The notes under the pieces are model-generated. The model was not told the DNA's origin. It saw only the letters and a list, made by a program, of their open reading frames with translations, and did no database searches. Shown piece after piece: positions 22,165-30,266 of a DNA stretch of 64,000 nt (position 1 is its first letter; each line of letters begins with the position of its first letter). This DNA comes from Streptomyces violaceusniger (lineage in GTDB: Bacteria > Actinomycetota > Actinomycetes > Streptomycetales > Streptomycetaceae). The translations under genes were made by a program, and so were the position numbers. Location of the stretch: contig BJHW01000001.1 of the NCBI GenBank assembly GCA_005405945.1, positions 6,572,001 to 6,636,000 of the forward strand, written 5' to 3'.

Positions 22165-22653
22165 CTACCGGTAGTTGACGAACTGCACCGCGAAGTCGAG
22201 GTCCTTGCCCTTGATCAGGGCGATCACGGCCTGAAGGTCGTCCCGGCTCTTGGAGGTCACCCGCAGCTCGTCGCCCTGCACCTGCGCCTTGACGCCCTTG
22301 GGCCCCTCATCGCGGATGATCTTGGCGACCTTCTTCGCGTTCTCCTGCGAGATCCCCTCCTGCAGCGAGGCGAAGATCTTGTACTCCTTGCCCGACGCCT
22401 GCGGCTCGCCCGCGTCCAGGGCCTTCAGTGAGATCCCGCGCTTGACCAGCTTGGACTGGAAGACGTCGAGGATCGCCTTGACCCGCTCCTCGGAGTTGGC
22501 TCGCATCTCGATCCGCTCGCCCGACCACGCGATCGAGGCGCCGACGTTCTTGAAGTCGTAACGCTGGGAGATCTCGCGGCTCGCCTGGTTCAGAGCGTTG
22601 TCGACCTCCTGCCGCTCGACCTTCGAGACGATGTCGAAACTGGAGTCGGCCAT
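22165..22653 (-). CDS. yajQ: YajQ family nucleotide-binding protein (UPF0234)
   Basis: A 162-residue protein starting at MADSSFDIVSKVERQEVDNA (ATG 22653; the frame is open upstream but the family begins here). Conserved NQASREISQRYDFKN and the duplicated ferredoxin-like folds of the YajQ family are clear through GDELRVTSKSRDDLQAVI. Members bind nucleotides and cyclic di-GMP in some bacteria; the role in Streptomyces is not established. It is monocistronic and convergent with the YccF gene. Confidence 0.95.
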   Translation of the reverse strand: MADSSFDIVSKVERQEVDNALNQASREISQRYDFKNVGASIAWSGERIEMRANSEERVKAILDVFQSKLVKRGISLKALDAGEPQASGKEYKIFASLQEGISQENAKKVAKIIRDEGPKGVKAQVQGDELRVTSKSRDDLQAVIALIKGKDLDFAVQFVNYR

Positions 22654-22842
22654 CTTGAGTTGGCTCCTCGTACGTAGATCCGTCAGTGGCACGGCCCAGC
22701 GGACCGCTTCAGCCAGCCTAGCGATCTCGGCCATGATCAAGCGGCGATCAACCGGGTGGCGAAGCACCCCTCCACATCAGGTATTGTTTACGTCGTCGCC
22801 AGGGAGCAGCGCCGCGAGAGCGGGGCACCTGGCCACATCCCA

Positions 22843-22924
22843 GGCGGTGTGCCCGAGTGGCCAATGGGAGCGGACTGTAAATCCGTCGGCTTAGCCTACC
22901 CAGGTTCGAATCCTGGCGCCGCCA
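22843..22924 (+). tRNA. tRNA-Tyr (GTA)
   Basis: An 82-nt class II tRNA. Acceptor GGCGGTG pairs with CGCCGCC with one G-U, discriminator A at 22924, anticodon GTA at 22877-22879, long variable arm, and T-arm CCAGG-TTCGAAT-CCTGG. CCA is not encoded. Confidence 0.96.
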
Positions 22925-22937
22925 CACGTGGGAAACG

Positions 22938-22968
22938 GCCCCTGAACTGCGGAAACGCGGTCAGGGGC
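22938..22968 (+). terminator. Hairpin after tRNA-Tyr
   Basis: An inverted repeat with arms GCCCCTGA and TCAGGGGC and a GAAA loop lies 13 nt past the tRNA, followed by TGTTCT. Confidence 0.6.
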
Positions 22969-23030
22969 TGTTCTCGTTCGGGAAGCGAGGAACGGCGCCG
23001 GACATCTCGCGCCGCTGGGACAGCCCGCGG

Positions 23031-23462
23031 CTAGCGGTCCGCTGATGTGGTCGGGGTTCTGGGCCGGCCCGTATCGGCCCGGCGGGCCAGGGGCGCTTCC
23101 AGGGCCGCTTCCAGGGCCTGCCGGATGTCCTCGGGGAGCCGGCCGGAGTACGGCCACTGGACGATCTGTTCGGCGATCAGCCGCACCTTGGTGTTGGTGT
23201 TCTGGGACACCGCCCTGAGGACGTCCCAGCCCTGGCCCGGAAGCAGGCGGCCGCGGGCGATGACCACACCGATCGCCTGGTCGATGACGGCGTGGGAGAC
23301 CACTGCCTGCCGTAGCTGCCCGACTTCCTCCTCCAAGGCGGCGATCTTCTTGAGCAGGTCATCCCTCTCGATCGCCACGTACTGCCTTTCGATCGGGAAG
23401 TGGGCCACGGCGTCAATGGGCAATGCCGCAGCTGTCCACTCTTCAGAAGTGGGCCGGTCCAT
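23031..23462 (-). CDS. ANTAR-domain protein
   Basis: A 143-residue protein. After a short variable N-terminus comes a coiled-coil segment (RDDLLKKIAALEEEVGQLRQ) and an ANTAR RNA-binding domain (SHAVIDQAIGVVIARGRLLP, DVLRAVSQNTNTKVRLIAEQ). ANTAR domains bind nascent RNA hairpins and prevent termination, usually under a sensory domain. None is present here, so the signal input is unknown. It lies downstream of tRNA-Tyr on the opposite strand, in a small accessory stretch. Confidence 0.88.
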   Translation of the reverse strand: MDRPTSEEWTAAALPIDAVAHFPIERQYVAIERDDLLKKIAALEEEVGQLRQAVVSHAVIDQAIGVVIARGRLLPGQGWDVLRAVSQNTNTKVRLIAEQIVQWPYSGRLPEDIRQALEAALEAPLARRADTGRPRTPTTSADR

Positions 23463-23531
23463 GGCGATCCGGTAAACGCACGCCCAAGCGCCTCACGGGA
23501 CAGAAAACGAAGGCGAGGGCGGCGCGGGCGG

Positions 23532-24485
23532 TCAGCTGTGCAGCGTGGCGCTCGGGGCGGTGCGGTAGGTCTCGCGGTACAGGGCGGCGAAGCGGGCCGG
23601 GTGGAAGAAGCCCCAGCGGGTGGCGATGTCCGTCACCGTGGTGGTCCCGGGGTCGGCGGTCGCCAGGTCGTGGTGGGCGTGTGCCAGGCGCACCCGGCGG
23701 ACGTACGCCATCGGCGTGGTGTCCAGGTGTCTGCGGAAGGCGTACTGCAGGGCACGGACGCTCACGTGCGCGGCCGCGGCGATGTCGGCGACGGTGAGGG
23801 GCTCGGCGGCGTGGTCGTCGATGTGGCTGAGCGCGCGCTGGAGCGTGCCGGGGTGGGCGTCGCCGCGGTCGGACGCGGTGGGGTCGGTGAGCGCGGTGTT
23901 GGGGAAGGCCGCGAGCACGCTGCCGGCCAGGAGCTGGCTGACGGTGGCCTGGACCAGCGGCTGGTCGGCGATGGCGGGATCGGCCAGGGCGTGGTCGCGC
24001 ACGAAGTTGATGGTGCGCCGCAGATGCCCGGCCGCGGCCGCGGAGTGCGGCCGGTGCCCGGTCAGCCGGACCGGCTGCGGGGTGCGCTGGTCGACGGTGG
24101 CGGCGACCTGGCTCAGCAGCGCGGGGTCGAGCATGGTGATGTTGTAGCGGGCGGCGCGGATCCGCCCCGAGTAGGGAAGGTCCGGCGGGGCGAAGGAGAC
24201 CACGTCGCCGGGCCCGAAGGCATCCTCGACGCCCGGGAAGACATGGTCCTCGATGGTGCCGGCGTGGACGACGCACAGGCAGATCCTGCCGAGCGGAGTG
24301 ACGGAATAGCTCATGTCGAAGTCCAGATCGAGCTCGTCCACGCTGATCGACGCGACGGTGTCGCGGCGGATCTGTGCCCGGCTCGCGCTCGGGGTGCTGC
24401 TGCCGATGCGCATTTTGGCGTAGGCCTTGCTGAGGAAGTCCTCGGTTCTCTCCAGGTCGTCACTGTCGAAGACCAGCGTGCCCAT
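23532..24485 (-). CDS. AraC-family transcriptional regulator
   Basis: A 317-residue protein. The N-terminal ~200 residues resemble the AraC-binding-like domain (FPGVEDAFGPGDVVSFAPPD). The C-terminal ~100 residues are two AraC helix-turn-helix motifs: LTVADIAAAAHVSVRALQYA, and TDIATRWGFFHPARFAALYR with the typical FGxxxxSRFSxxYR-like ending. The ligand is unknown and no target gene is evident next to it. Confidence 0.92.
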   Translation of the reverse strand: MGTLVFDSDDLERTEDFLSKAYAKMRIGSSTPSASRAQIRRDTVASISVDELDLDFDMSYSVTPLGRICLCVVHAGTIEDHVFPGVEDAFGPGDVVSFAPPDLPYSGRIRAARYNITMLDPALLSQVAATVDQRTPQPVRLTGHRPHSAAAAGHLRRTINFVRDHALADPAIADQPLVQATVSQLLAGSVLAAFPNTALTDPTASDRGDAHPGTLQRALSHIDDHAAEPLTVADIAAAAHVSVRALQYAFRRHLDTTPMAYVRRVRLAHAHHDLATADPGTTTVTDIATRWGFFHPARFAALYRETYRTAPSATLHS

Positions 24486-24661
24486 GACGGCCTTGCCCTC
24501 CGGTGCCCAAGCGATATCGTCCTGAAGAACACATTATGGTCTGCTGACGGTGAGTCTCCCACTGCCGCCGTACGGGCGGCCGTCCGTCGTGGCGCGCCGT
24601 GGGCTCCGCAAGACCGCTCCTAGGGTGGTGATTCCCCGTATCAGGACAGAGAGGGCGGATC

Positions 24662-25282
24662 GTGCTCAGGGGCTTCAAGAACTTCCTCATGCGCGGTGAT
24701 GTCATCGTTGTCGCCGTCGGCCTGGTCACAGCGCTGGCGTTCTCGACGCTGATCAAGGCGTTCACCGACTCCGTGATCAACCCGATCATCGCCCGGCTGC
24801 AGGGCGGCTCATCGGTCGGGCTCGGCTGGCAGCTCGGCGCCCAGGGGAACAGCTCGACCTACCTCAACATCGGGTCGTTCATCTCCGCCCTGATCTACTT
24901 CATCATCTTCATGGCCGTCATCTACTTCCTGATCGTCGTGCCGTACAAGTACACCCAGGCCCGCCGGGGCGCGGAGGTCTTCGGGAGCCGGGCCCGATCA
25001 AGACCTGCCCGGAATGCCTCGCCGAGGACCTCCCCGAGGCGGCGCGCAAGTGCCGCTACTGCGGCTCGGACCAGCCGCGCACGAGCGAGCCGCCGCGCCC
25101 GGCCTGGCCGCCGCGCTGGGCTCAGCCGCCCGCCCCGCCGGCCGCCCCCGGTCGAGGTCCAGCTCCAGCATCCGGATCGCGTTGCCGCGGAGGATCTTGT
25201 ACGTGGTCTCGGGGAGAGGTCGGCCACATGCTCGGCGGCGATGCGGCGGGTGTGCGGCCAGGTGGAGTCGACGTGGGGGTAG
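24662..25282 (+). CDS. mscL: Large-conductance mechanosensitive channel with zinc-ribbon-like tail, frameshifted
   Basis: GTG 24662 gives GFKNFLMRGDVIVVAVGLVT, the MscL N-terminal helix and TM1, and TM2 at IGSFISALIYFIIFMAVIYF. At the G3 run 24983-24985 the frame breaks. With one extra G it continues GEPGPIKTCPECLAEDLPEA and KCRYCGSDQPRTSE, a CxxC...CxxC tail seen in actinobacterial MscL. The true 3' end is uncertain because further homopolymer breaks (25145-25149, 25211-25214) fall where it converges on the amidohydrolase gene. The coordinate end is where the original frame stops. The channel releases osmolytes on hypo-osmotic shock. Confidence 0.8.
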   Translation: MLRGFKNFLMRGDVIVVAVGLVTALAFSTLIKAFTDSVINPIIARLQGGSSVGLGWQLGAQGNSSTYLNIGSFISALIYFIIFMAVIYFLIVVPYKYTQARRGAEVFGSRARSRPARNASPRTSPRRRASAATAARTSRARASRRARPGRRAGLSRPPRRPPPVEVQLQHPDRVAAEDLVRGLGERSATCSAAMRRVCGQVESTWG

Positions 25283-26357
25283 TCGGTCTCGAACGTGGCG
25301 TTGTTCACGCCGACCGTGTCCAGCGAGGCGACCCCGTGCTTGTCGCGGAAGAAGCAGCAGAAGATCTGCCGGTAGTAGTACGTGGAGGGCGGCTCGGGGA
25401 TGAGGTCGCGGACGCCGCCCCAGGCGCGGTGCTCCTCCCAGACGTCGTCGGCGCGCTCCAGGGCGTAGGGGATCCAGCCCATCTGGCCCTCGGCGTAGGC
25501 CAGCTTCAGGCGCGGGAAGGAGACCAGGACGCCGCTGAAGAGGAAGTCCATCATCGACGCCATGGCGTTGTTGAAGCTCAGCGCGGCCTGGACGGCCGGC
25601 GGGGCGTCGGGGGAGGCGGCGGGCATCTGGGAGGAGGAGCCGATGTGCATGCACACGACCGTCCCCGTGGCCTCGCACTCGGCGAAGAATGGGTCCCAGT
25701 AGCCGCTGTGGATGCTGGGGAGCCCGAGGTAGGTGGGGATCTCGCTGAAGGTCACCGCGCGGACGCCGCGGGCCGCGTTGCGGCGGATCTCCTGGACGGC
25801 GAGGTCGACGTCCCACAGGGGGATCAGGCAGAGCGGGATGAGGCGACCGCCGCTGTCGCCGCACCACTCCTCGACCATCCAGTCGTTGTACGCGCGGACG
25901 CACGCCAGCCCGACCTCCTTGTCCTTCGCCTCGGCGAAGGTCTGGCCGCAGAAGCGGGGGAAGGTCGGGAAGCACAGCGACGCCTCGACGTGGTTGAGGT
26001 CCATGTCGGCGAGCCGGGCCTTGGGGTCCCAGCAGCCGCGGCGCATCTGCTCGCGGGTGATGCCGTCGAGGGTCATCTCGTCGCGCGAGAAGCCGACGGC
26101 GGCGATGATCCGCTTGTAGGGAAGAGATCGCCCTCGTACTGCCACCAGTCGGTCAGCTGGCCGTCCGGGTCGGTGGTGAACTTGTACTTGCCGCCGATGT
26201 AGGCCAGCTCGCCGATCCCGGCCGTGAGGGGCTTGGGGCCGCGGTCCCGGTACTTGGCCGGGAGCCAGCTCTCGAAGAGGTGCGCGGGCTCGATCACATG
26301 GTCATCGACGCTGATGACCAGGGGCAGCTCGGTCGTGCCGTTCGTCTCGCCGGTCAT
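25122..26357 (-). CDS. Amidohydrolase 2 family metal-dependent hydrolase, frameshifted
   Basis: ATG 26357 starts MTGETNGTTELPLVISVDDH, with the D-x-H metal motif in DDHVIEP. A base is missing at 26119-26121 before YKRIIAAVGFSRDEMTLDGI. The main body (VVCMHIGSSSQMP, FVFSGVLV-like FLFSGVLVSFPRLKLAYAE, ETDYPHVDSTWPHT) is a TIM-barrel amidohydrolase_2 protein. Two more missing bases (25211-25214, 25145-25149) restore SPETTYKILRGNAIRMLELD and a stop at 25122-25124, total 412 residues. Substrate unknown; relatives decarboxylate or hydrolyse cyclic acids. A perfect palindrome lies upstream at 26408-26428. Confidence 0.85.
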
Positions 26358-26407
26358 CTCGCCATCTCTCCCCGGTCTCCTCGTGGTGGTCCTGTCCGGT
26401 CCCCGTT

Positions 26408-26428
26408 AATCTGACGGTTCGTCAGATT
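26408..26428. promoter_or_regulatory. Perfect palindromic operator-like site
   Basis: Half-sites AATCTGACG and CGTCAGATT are separated by GTT, a perfect 9-3-9 palindrome 50 bp upstream of the amidohydrolase start. Its form fits TetR-family operators (TGACGnnnCGTCA core). No TetR gene is nearby, so the regulator would be encoded elsewhere. Confidence 0.65.
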
Positions 26429-26531
26429 CGGTTGGCGGCAGAGTAGGGCGGATCGCTTCAACCAACAAGAGAAAGTCCCGTTTCCGCACGTACGTCCAGG
26501 GCAGACGATGGTGCGACAACGGGAGGAAACG

Positions 26532-26943
26532 GTGAACGCGTCGTCGATCGCACGCGGTTTGGGTTCGGCGACGCGCACACGCACCCCGCGCGAGGCGGGC
26601 ACCCGGGCCATCGAGGCGGCGGACCGCTGGGGACTGGCCACCCGGGGAGTGCTCTATCTGCTCATCGGCGTCCTGGCGCTGCGCATCGCCTCGGGCGACC
26701 ACGGCGAACAGGCCGACCGGGGCGGGGCGCTCCAGACCCTCGCCGGGCGGCCGTTCGGCGCGGCGCTGGTCTGGGCGGTCGGCATCGGACTGGTCTGCAT
26801 GGCGCTGTGGCGGCTGTCCGAGGCGGTCTTCGGGCCGCGGCCGCCGGCCCCCGCGCATCGCTCGCATACGCCCCCGCGCCTCGCACGGATGTGCACCGTA
26901 AGGCGCTCTTCCCGAGAGTCCCCGGCGCCGGGACGATCGGACG
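26532..26943 (+). pseudogene. DUF1206 membrane protein, truncated after its first repeat
   Basis: GTG 26532 has GGGAGG 5 nt upstream. ADRWGLATRGVLYLLIGVLA and IGLVCMALWRLSEAVFG form the first of the three two-helix repeats found in DUF1206 proteins (usually ~270 residues). Similarity ends near 26842 and the frame then runs without a stop to 27491, across the next gene in another frame. It is therefore a remnant or a deletion-truncated gene rather than a simple frameshift: I find no continuation of DUF1206 in the other frames. Confidence 0.7.
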
Positions 26944-27411
26944 ATGCCGACCATGAAGCCACGCGTCCGTCTCGCCGTCGTCGGGGCGGCCTTCGCCCTC
27001 GCCGCCGCCACTCCCGTCGCCGCGTACGCCGCGCTGGACGACCCGCCCGCCGCCGCGCCCTCCGGCGCCGTGGGCCGGGGCAAGCCGTACGTCGAGACCC
27101 GGCTCTTCTTCGGCACCGAGCGCCCCGACGGCGGGCCGCCCGTCACCGAGAAGCAGTTCCTGGCCTTCGTGGACCGGCGGATCACCCCGCGCTTCCCCGC
27201 CGGCCTGACGATCCACGACGGCCGGGGGCAGTGGCGGGACCAGAACGGGACGATCGAGCGGGAGCGCTCGTACGAGGTGGTCCTGCTCTACCCGGCGTCC
27301 GAGGCGGGGACGCAGGACCCGCGGATCGAACGGATCCGGACGGCGTACGAGCGCCAGTTCGCCCAGGAGTCCGTGGCCCGGGCCGACGCCCCGGCCCGGG
27401 TGGACTTTTGA
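26944..27411 (+). CDS. Secreted DUF3574 protein
   Basis: A 155-residue protein (ATG 26944; a second ATG at 26953 is possible). A signal peptide (MKPRVRLAVVGAAFALAAAT, VAAYAA) precedes a ~110-residue DUF3574 domain with YVETRLFFGTERPDGGPPVT, FVDRRITPRFPAGLTIHDGR and YEVVLLYP. Members resemble cyclic-enzyme-fold exported proteins of unknown function. The last codons lie inside the first of three tandem 40-bp repeats. Confidence 0.8.
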   Translation: MPTMKPRVRLAVVGAAFALAAATPVAAYAALDDPPAAAPSGAVGRGKPYVETRLFFGTERPDGGPPVTEKQFLAFVDRRITPRFPAGLTIHDGRGQWRDQNGTIERERSYEVVLLYPASEAGTQDPRIERIRTAYERQFAQESVARADAPARVDF

Positions 27412-27509
27412 ACGGTCGGGTGGGACCGTCCCGGCCCGGGTGGGCTTCTGAGCGGTCGGGTGGGACCGCCCCGGCCCGGGTGGACTTCTGAACGGCCGGG
27501 TCGGGCCGA
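27390..27509. repeat. Three tandem 40-bp repeats over the DUF3574 stop codon
   Basis: Copies at 27390-27429, 27430-27469 and 27470-27509 share CCCGGCCCGGGTGG, then a TTYTGA stop, then CGGTCGGGTGGGACCG. Each copy carries the same Asp/Gly-Phe-stop reading, so the repeat includes the 3' end of the gene. Confidence 0.9.
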
Positions 27510-27518
27510 CCCGGCCCC

Positions 27519-28184
27519 TCACCCCCGCTCGGCGACCGCCCCCACCGCGTCCGCCACCGCCGTGTCGCCGTTGATCAGCTCCAGCGTGCGGCCCGCCGCA
27601 CGGGGCTCGTCCAGGAGGGCGACCAGGACCGCGGCCACGTCGTCGCGGGTGATCTCGGCGCGTCCGGTGCGTTCGGCCAGCTTCACCCGGCCCGTGCCCG
27701 GGTCGTTCGTCAGCCGGCCCGGCCGCAGCACGGTCCAGTCGAGGCCGCCCCGGGCGCGGATGTCGTCGTCCGCCGCGGCCTTGGCGCGCAGGTAGGCGGC
27801 GAAGACCGGGTCGGTGTCCGGCGGCGGCTCGTGGGAGGCGCCCGTCGAGGAGACGATCAGGAACCGCCGGGCCCCGGCCCGTTCGGCCGCGTCCGCGAAG
27901 AGCACCGCGGCCCGGTGGTCGACGGTGTCCTTACGGGCGGCACCGCTGCCGGGACCCGCCCCGGCCGCGAAGACGGCCGCGTCCGCGTCCTCCAGATGCT
28001 TGACCACGTCCTCCAGCGAGGCCGACTCCAGGTCGCAGACGACCGGTTCGGTGCCCGACGCCAGCAGGTCGCCCGCCTGTTCCGGCTTGCGGATGATGCC
28101 CGCCACTTCGTCGCCGCGCGCGGTGAGCAGCCGCCCCAGCCGCAGCGCGATCTGTCCATGTCCACCAGCGATGACAATGCGCAT
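27519..28184 (-). CDS. NAD(P)-binding atypical SDR protein
   Basis: A 221-residue protein. MRIVIAGGHGQIALRLGRLL is a GGxGxxA-type nucleotide-binding motif, with AAVFAAGAGPGSGAARKDTV, RRFLIVSSTG and DWTVLRPGRLTND typical of the YwnB/NAD(P)-binding_10 group. These proteins often lack the SDR catalytic YxxxK and act as reductases or sensors. It converges on the DUF3574 gene and lies 24 bp downstream of an amidohydrolase gene on the same strand, so an operon is possible. Confidence 0.9.
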   Translation of the reverse strand: MRIVIAGGHGQIALRLGRLLTARGDEVAGIIRKPEQAGDLLASGTEPVVCDLESASLEDVVKHLEDADAAVFAAGAGPGSGAARKDTVDHRAAVLFADAAERAGARRFLIVSSTGASHEPPPDTDPVFAAYLRAKAAADDDIRARGGLDWTVLRPGRLTNDPGTGRVKLAERTGRAEITRDDVAAVLVALLDEPRAAGRTLELINGDTAVADAVGAVAERG

Positions 28185-28208
28185 GATCCCGACCGTACGC
28201 CGTGCGGC

Positions 28209-29498
28209 CTACTGTTGCTCGCCGCCGCTCTGCGGCCGCGCCTGCCGGGGCAGGTCCAGCGCCGCCGCGGCCGCCGAGTCGCAGTACTCCCGCACCGCGC
28301 TGGTCCGGGCCACCACGCGCCCCCGGTGCACCACGACCCTGCTGTACGCGAGCGAGAGCACCCCGGCGAGGCCGTCCCCGCGCACCGCGAGCAGCTCCGC
28401 CGGGAACCCGGCCTCCACCCGCACCTCGGCGAGCCCCATGGCGGCCCGCGCCCCCGCGCACACCGCCTCGTACGCCTCCTCGGGCCGCGACTCGCCCAGG
28501 GACGCCAGCAGAAAGGCGGCCTCCAGGGGATCGCCGCGCCCCACCGGGTTCACCGCGTCCCGCAGCGCCCCGCTGCCCGCGGCCACCCGGACGCCCGCGG
28601 CGCGCAGCAGCCGCACCGGCGCGCAGCCGCGGGTGCGCGCTCCCCGCATGCCCTGGTGCTCCAGCCCGGCGCAGTCGCCCTGGGGGAGGCAGACGACGGT
28701 CACCCCGGCCGCCGCCAGCCGCTCGGCGGTCCTCCCCGCCATGTCCGCGGGCAGTCGGGACAGCCCGCCGCAGGGGCCGATCGTGACGCCCGGCCGCAGG
28801 CCCCCGGCCATCGCCGCGAGCCGGGCGAGGCGGGCCGGGTCGTCACCGTCCGTGTGCAGATCGACGGCGCAGCCGTGGCGCGCGGCGAGGTCGAGGACGG
28901 CCTCGGCGTGGCCGGTCGGATCGGGGTCGAGGTCGGGGCAGCCGCCGATGACCGACGCGCCCATCCCCACCGCGTCCCGCAGCATCGCCAGACCGTCCGC
29001 CCCGGCGGTGCCGGTCAGCACCCGGGGCACCGCCACCGCGCTCAGCTCCGTGAGCCCGCGCAGCGCCCGGCCGGCCTCCAGGACCGCCTCCAGGGAGCGC
29101 AGTCCGTGCACCCCGCCGACGCGGACATGGGTGCGCAGCGCCGTCGCGCCGTGGCCGAGTTGGAGCAGGGCGGCCTCGACGGTGCGGCGCTGGACGTCCT
29201 CGGGGGCGTACGGGACCGGGCCCGCCATGTCGGCCGTAAGGGCGGTGTCGCAGTGGGCGTGGGGTTCGGCGGGGGCGGGCAGCAGCAGATAGCCGCCGAG
29301 GTCCAGCCGGGTGCCGGGGACGAGGCTGCCCGCCGTGCCCACGGCCTCGATCCGCCCGCCGCTGAGCCGGACGTCCACGGTGCGCCCGTCGGCGAGCCGG
29401 ACGCCGCCGAGCACCAGAGCGGTGGGGTCGCCGGGGGCCGCTCCGCCGTTCCCGGGCGGCTGTTGGGGCTGTTGCGGCTGCTGCTGGCTCTCGGGCAT
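28209..29498 (-). CDS. Amidohydrolase family protein (cytosine deaminase/AtzC-like)
   Basis: A 429-residue protein starting at MPESQQQPQQPQQP (ATG 29498, AGGAG 4 nt upstream). After the Gln-rich start comes the composite beta domain, then the metal-binding PAEPHAHCDTAL (HxH). DLHTDGDD carries what would be the barrel His, and GAALRDAVNPVGRGDPLEAA-like sequence the C-terminal Asp region. It is closest to cytosine deaminase and N-isopropylammelide hydrolase types. Substrate uncertain. Confidence 0.85.
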   Translation of the reverse strand: MPESQQQPQQPQQPPGNGGAAPGDPTALVLGGVRLADGRTVDVRLSGGRIEAVGTAGSLVPGTRLDLGGYLLLPAPAEPHAHCDTALTADMAGPVPYAPEDVQRRTVEAALLQLGHGATALRTHVRVGGVHGLRSLEAVLEAGRALRGLTELSAVAVPRVLTGTAGADGLAMLRDAVGMGASVIGGCPDLDPDPTGHAEAVLDLAARHGCAVDLHTDGDDPARLARLAAMAGGLRPGVTIGPCGGLSRLPADMAGRTAERLAAAGVTVVCLPQGDCAGLEHQGMRGARTRGCAPVRLLRAAGVRVAAGSGALRDAVNPVGRGDPLEAAFLLASLGESRPEEAYEAVCAGARAAMGLAEVRVEAGFPAELLAVRGDGLAGVLSLAYSRVVVHRGRVVARTSAVREYCDSAAAAALDLPRQARPQSGGEQQ

Positions 29499-29726
29499 CG
29501 CACTCCTGGGATTCGCGCCGAGCACGCGACGGGTGACGCGCCGGGCACGCGTCGGATGCGTGCGCAGCCAAGATCACGCGGGTGCGATGCGAAGCCTAGG
29601 ACGAGGTGGGGGCGGCTTCGCGGAGGAGCCGAATAGTCGTACTGGTGTGGTGCATGAGCCCAGGGTGACGAGGGGCCGATACGGATTTCACCTTCGGCGG
29701 CCGACCGTGTAATGTCTTCATCGCTC

Positions 29727-29799
29727 GCCCCAATAGCTCAGTCGGCAGAGCGTCTCCATGGTAAGGAGAAGGTCTACGGTTCGATTCCGTATTGGGGCT
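29727..29799 (+). tRNA. tRNA-Thr (GGT)
   Basis: 73 nt. Acceptor GCCCCAA/TTGGGGC, discriminator T, anticodon loop ATGGTAA (GGT) flanked by TCTCC and GGAGA. The 230 bp before it upstream of the amidohydrolase hold nothing else recognised. Confidence 0.95.
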
Positions 29800-29858
29800 C
29801 TGATGTGTGAGGCTTCCCGTTCCGCTACGCTGGTTGGGCGGGGAGTCACTCGCATCGC

Positions 29859-29931
29859 AGCGGTGTAGCTCAGTCGGTAGAGCAAGCGGCTCATAATCGC
29901 TGTGTCACCGGTTCAAGTCCGGTCACCGCTA
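29859..29931 (+). tRNA. tRNA-Met (CAT)
   Basis: 73 nt. Acceptor AGCGGTG/CACCGCT, discriminator A, anticodon CAT at 29892-29894. Elongator type, since the first base pairs with position 72. Confidence 0.93.
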
Positions 29932-30018
29932 CTGACAGTAGCCGATTGTGGGGTCGGTCCTTCGATCGGCTACTCTTTCTGCGTTAATCCCCTAGTCCGT
30001 TCGTCAAGGAGCACTCAC

Positions 30019-30183
30019 GTGGCTGCCACCGACGTCCGCCCGAAGATCACGCTGGCCTGCGTGGAGTGCAAGGAGCGGAACTACATCACCAAGAAGAACC
30101 GGCGCAACGACCCGGATCGTCTTGAGATCAAGAAGCACTGCCCGCGTTGCAACGCGCACACCGCGCACCGTGAGACGCGATAG
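30019..30183 (+). CDS. rpmG: 50S ribosomal protein L33, zinc-binding (C+) form
   Basis: 54 residues from GTG 30019 with AAGGAG upstream. CVECKERNYITKKN and HCPRCNAHTAHRETR supply the four zinc cysteines, so this is the zinc-replete paralogue. It follows tRNA-Thr and tRNA-Met, the usual actinobacterial arrangement, and is followed by a strong hairpin. Confidence 0.97.
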   Translation: MAATDVRPKITLACVECKERNYITKKNRRNDPDRLEIKKHCPRCNAHTAHRETR

Positions 30184-30199
30184 CAATAAACTCTCATTC

Positions 30200-30229
30200 G
30201 AGGCCGCCCCACTCGCGGGGGGCGGCCTC
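30200..30229 (+). terminator. Terminator after rpmG
   Basis: An 11-bp stem (GAGGCCGCCCC with GGGGCGGCCTC) is followed by GTTTCGTT, 16 nt past the stop. Confidence 0.8.
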
Positions 30230-30266
30230 GTTTCGTTGGTAATTCAATCGCAGGAGGTGTGCGCCG

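Noticed and set aside
22930..27000. Second copy of the tRNA-Tyr 3' end as an attR site
   Set aside because: No repeat of the T-arm/acceptor sequence was found by eye downstream, so an integrated element cannot be claimed.
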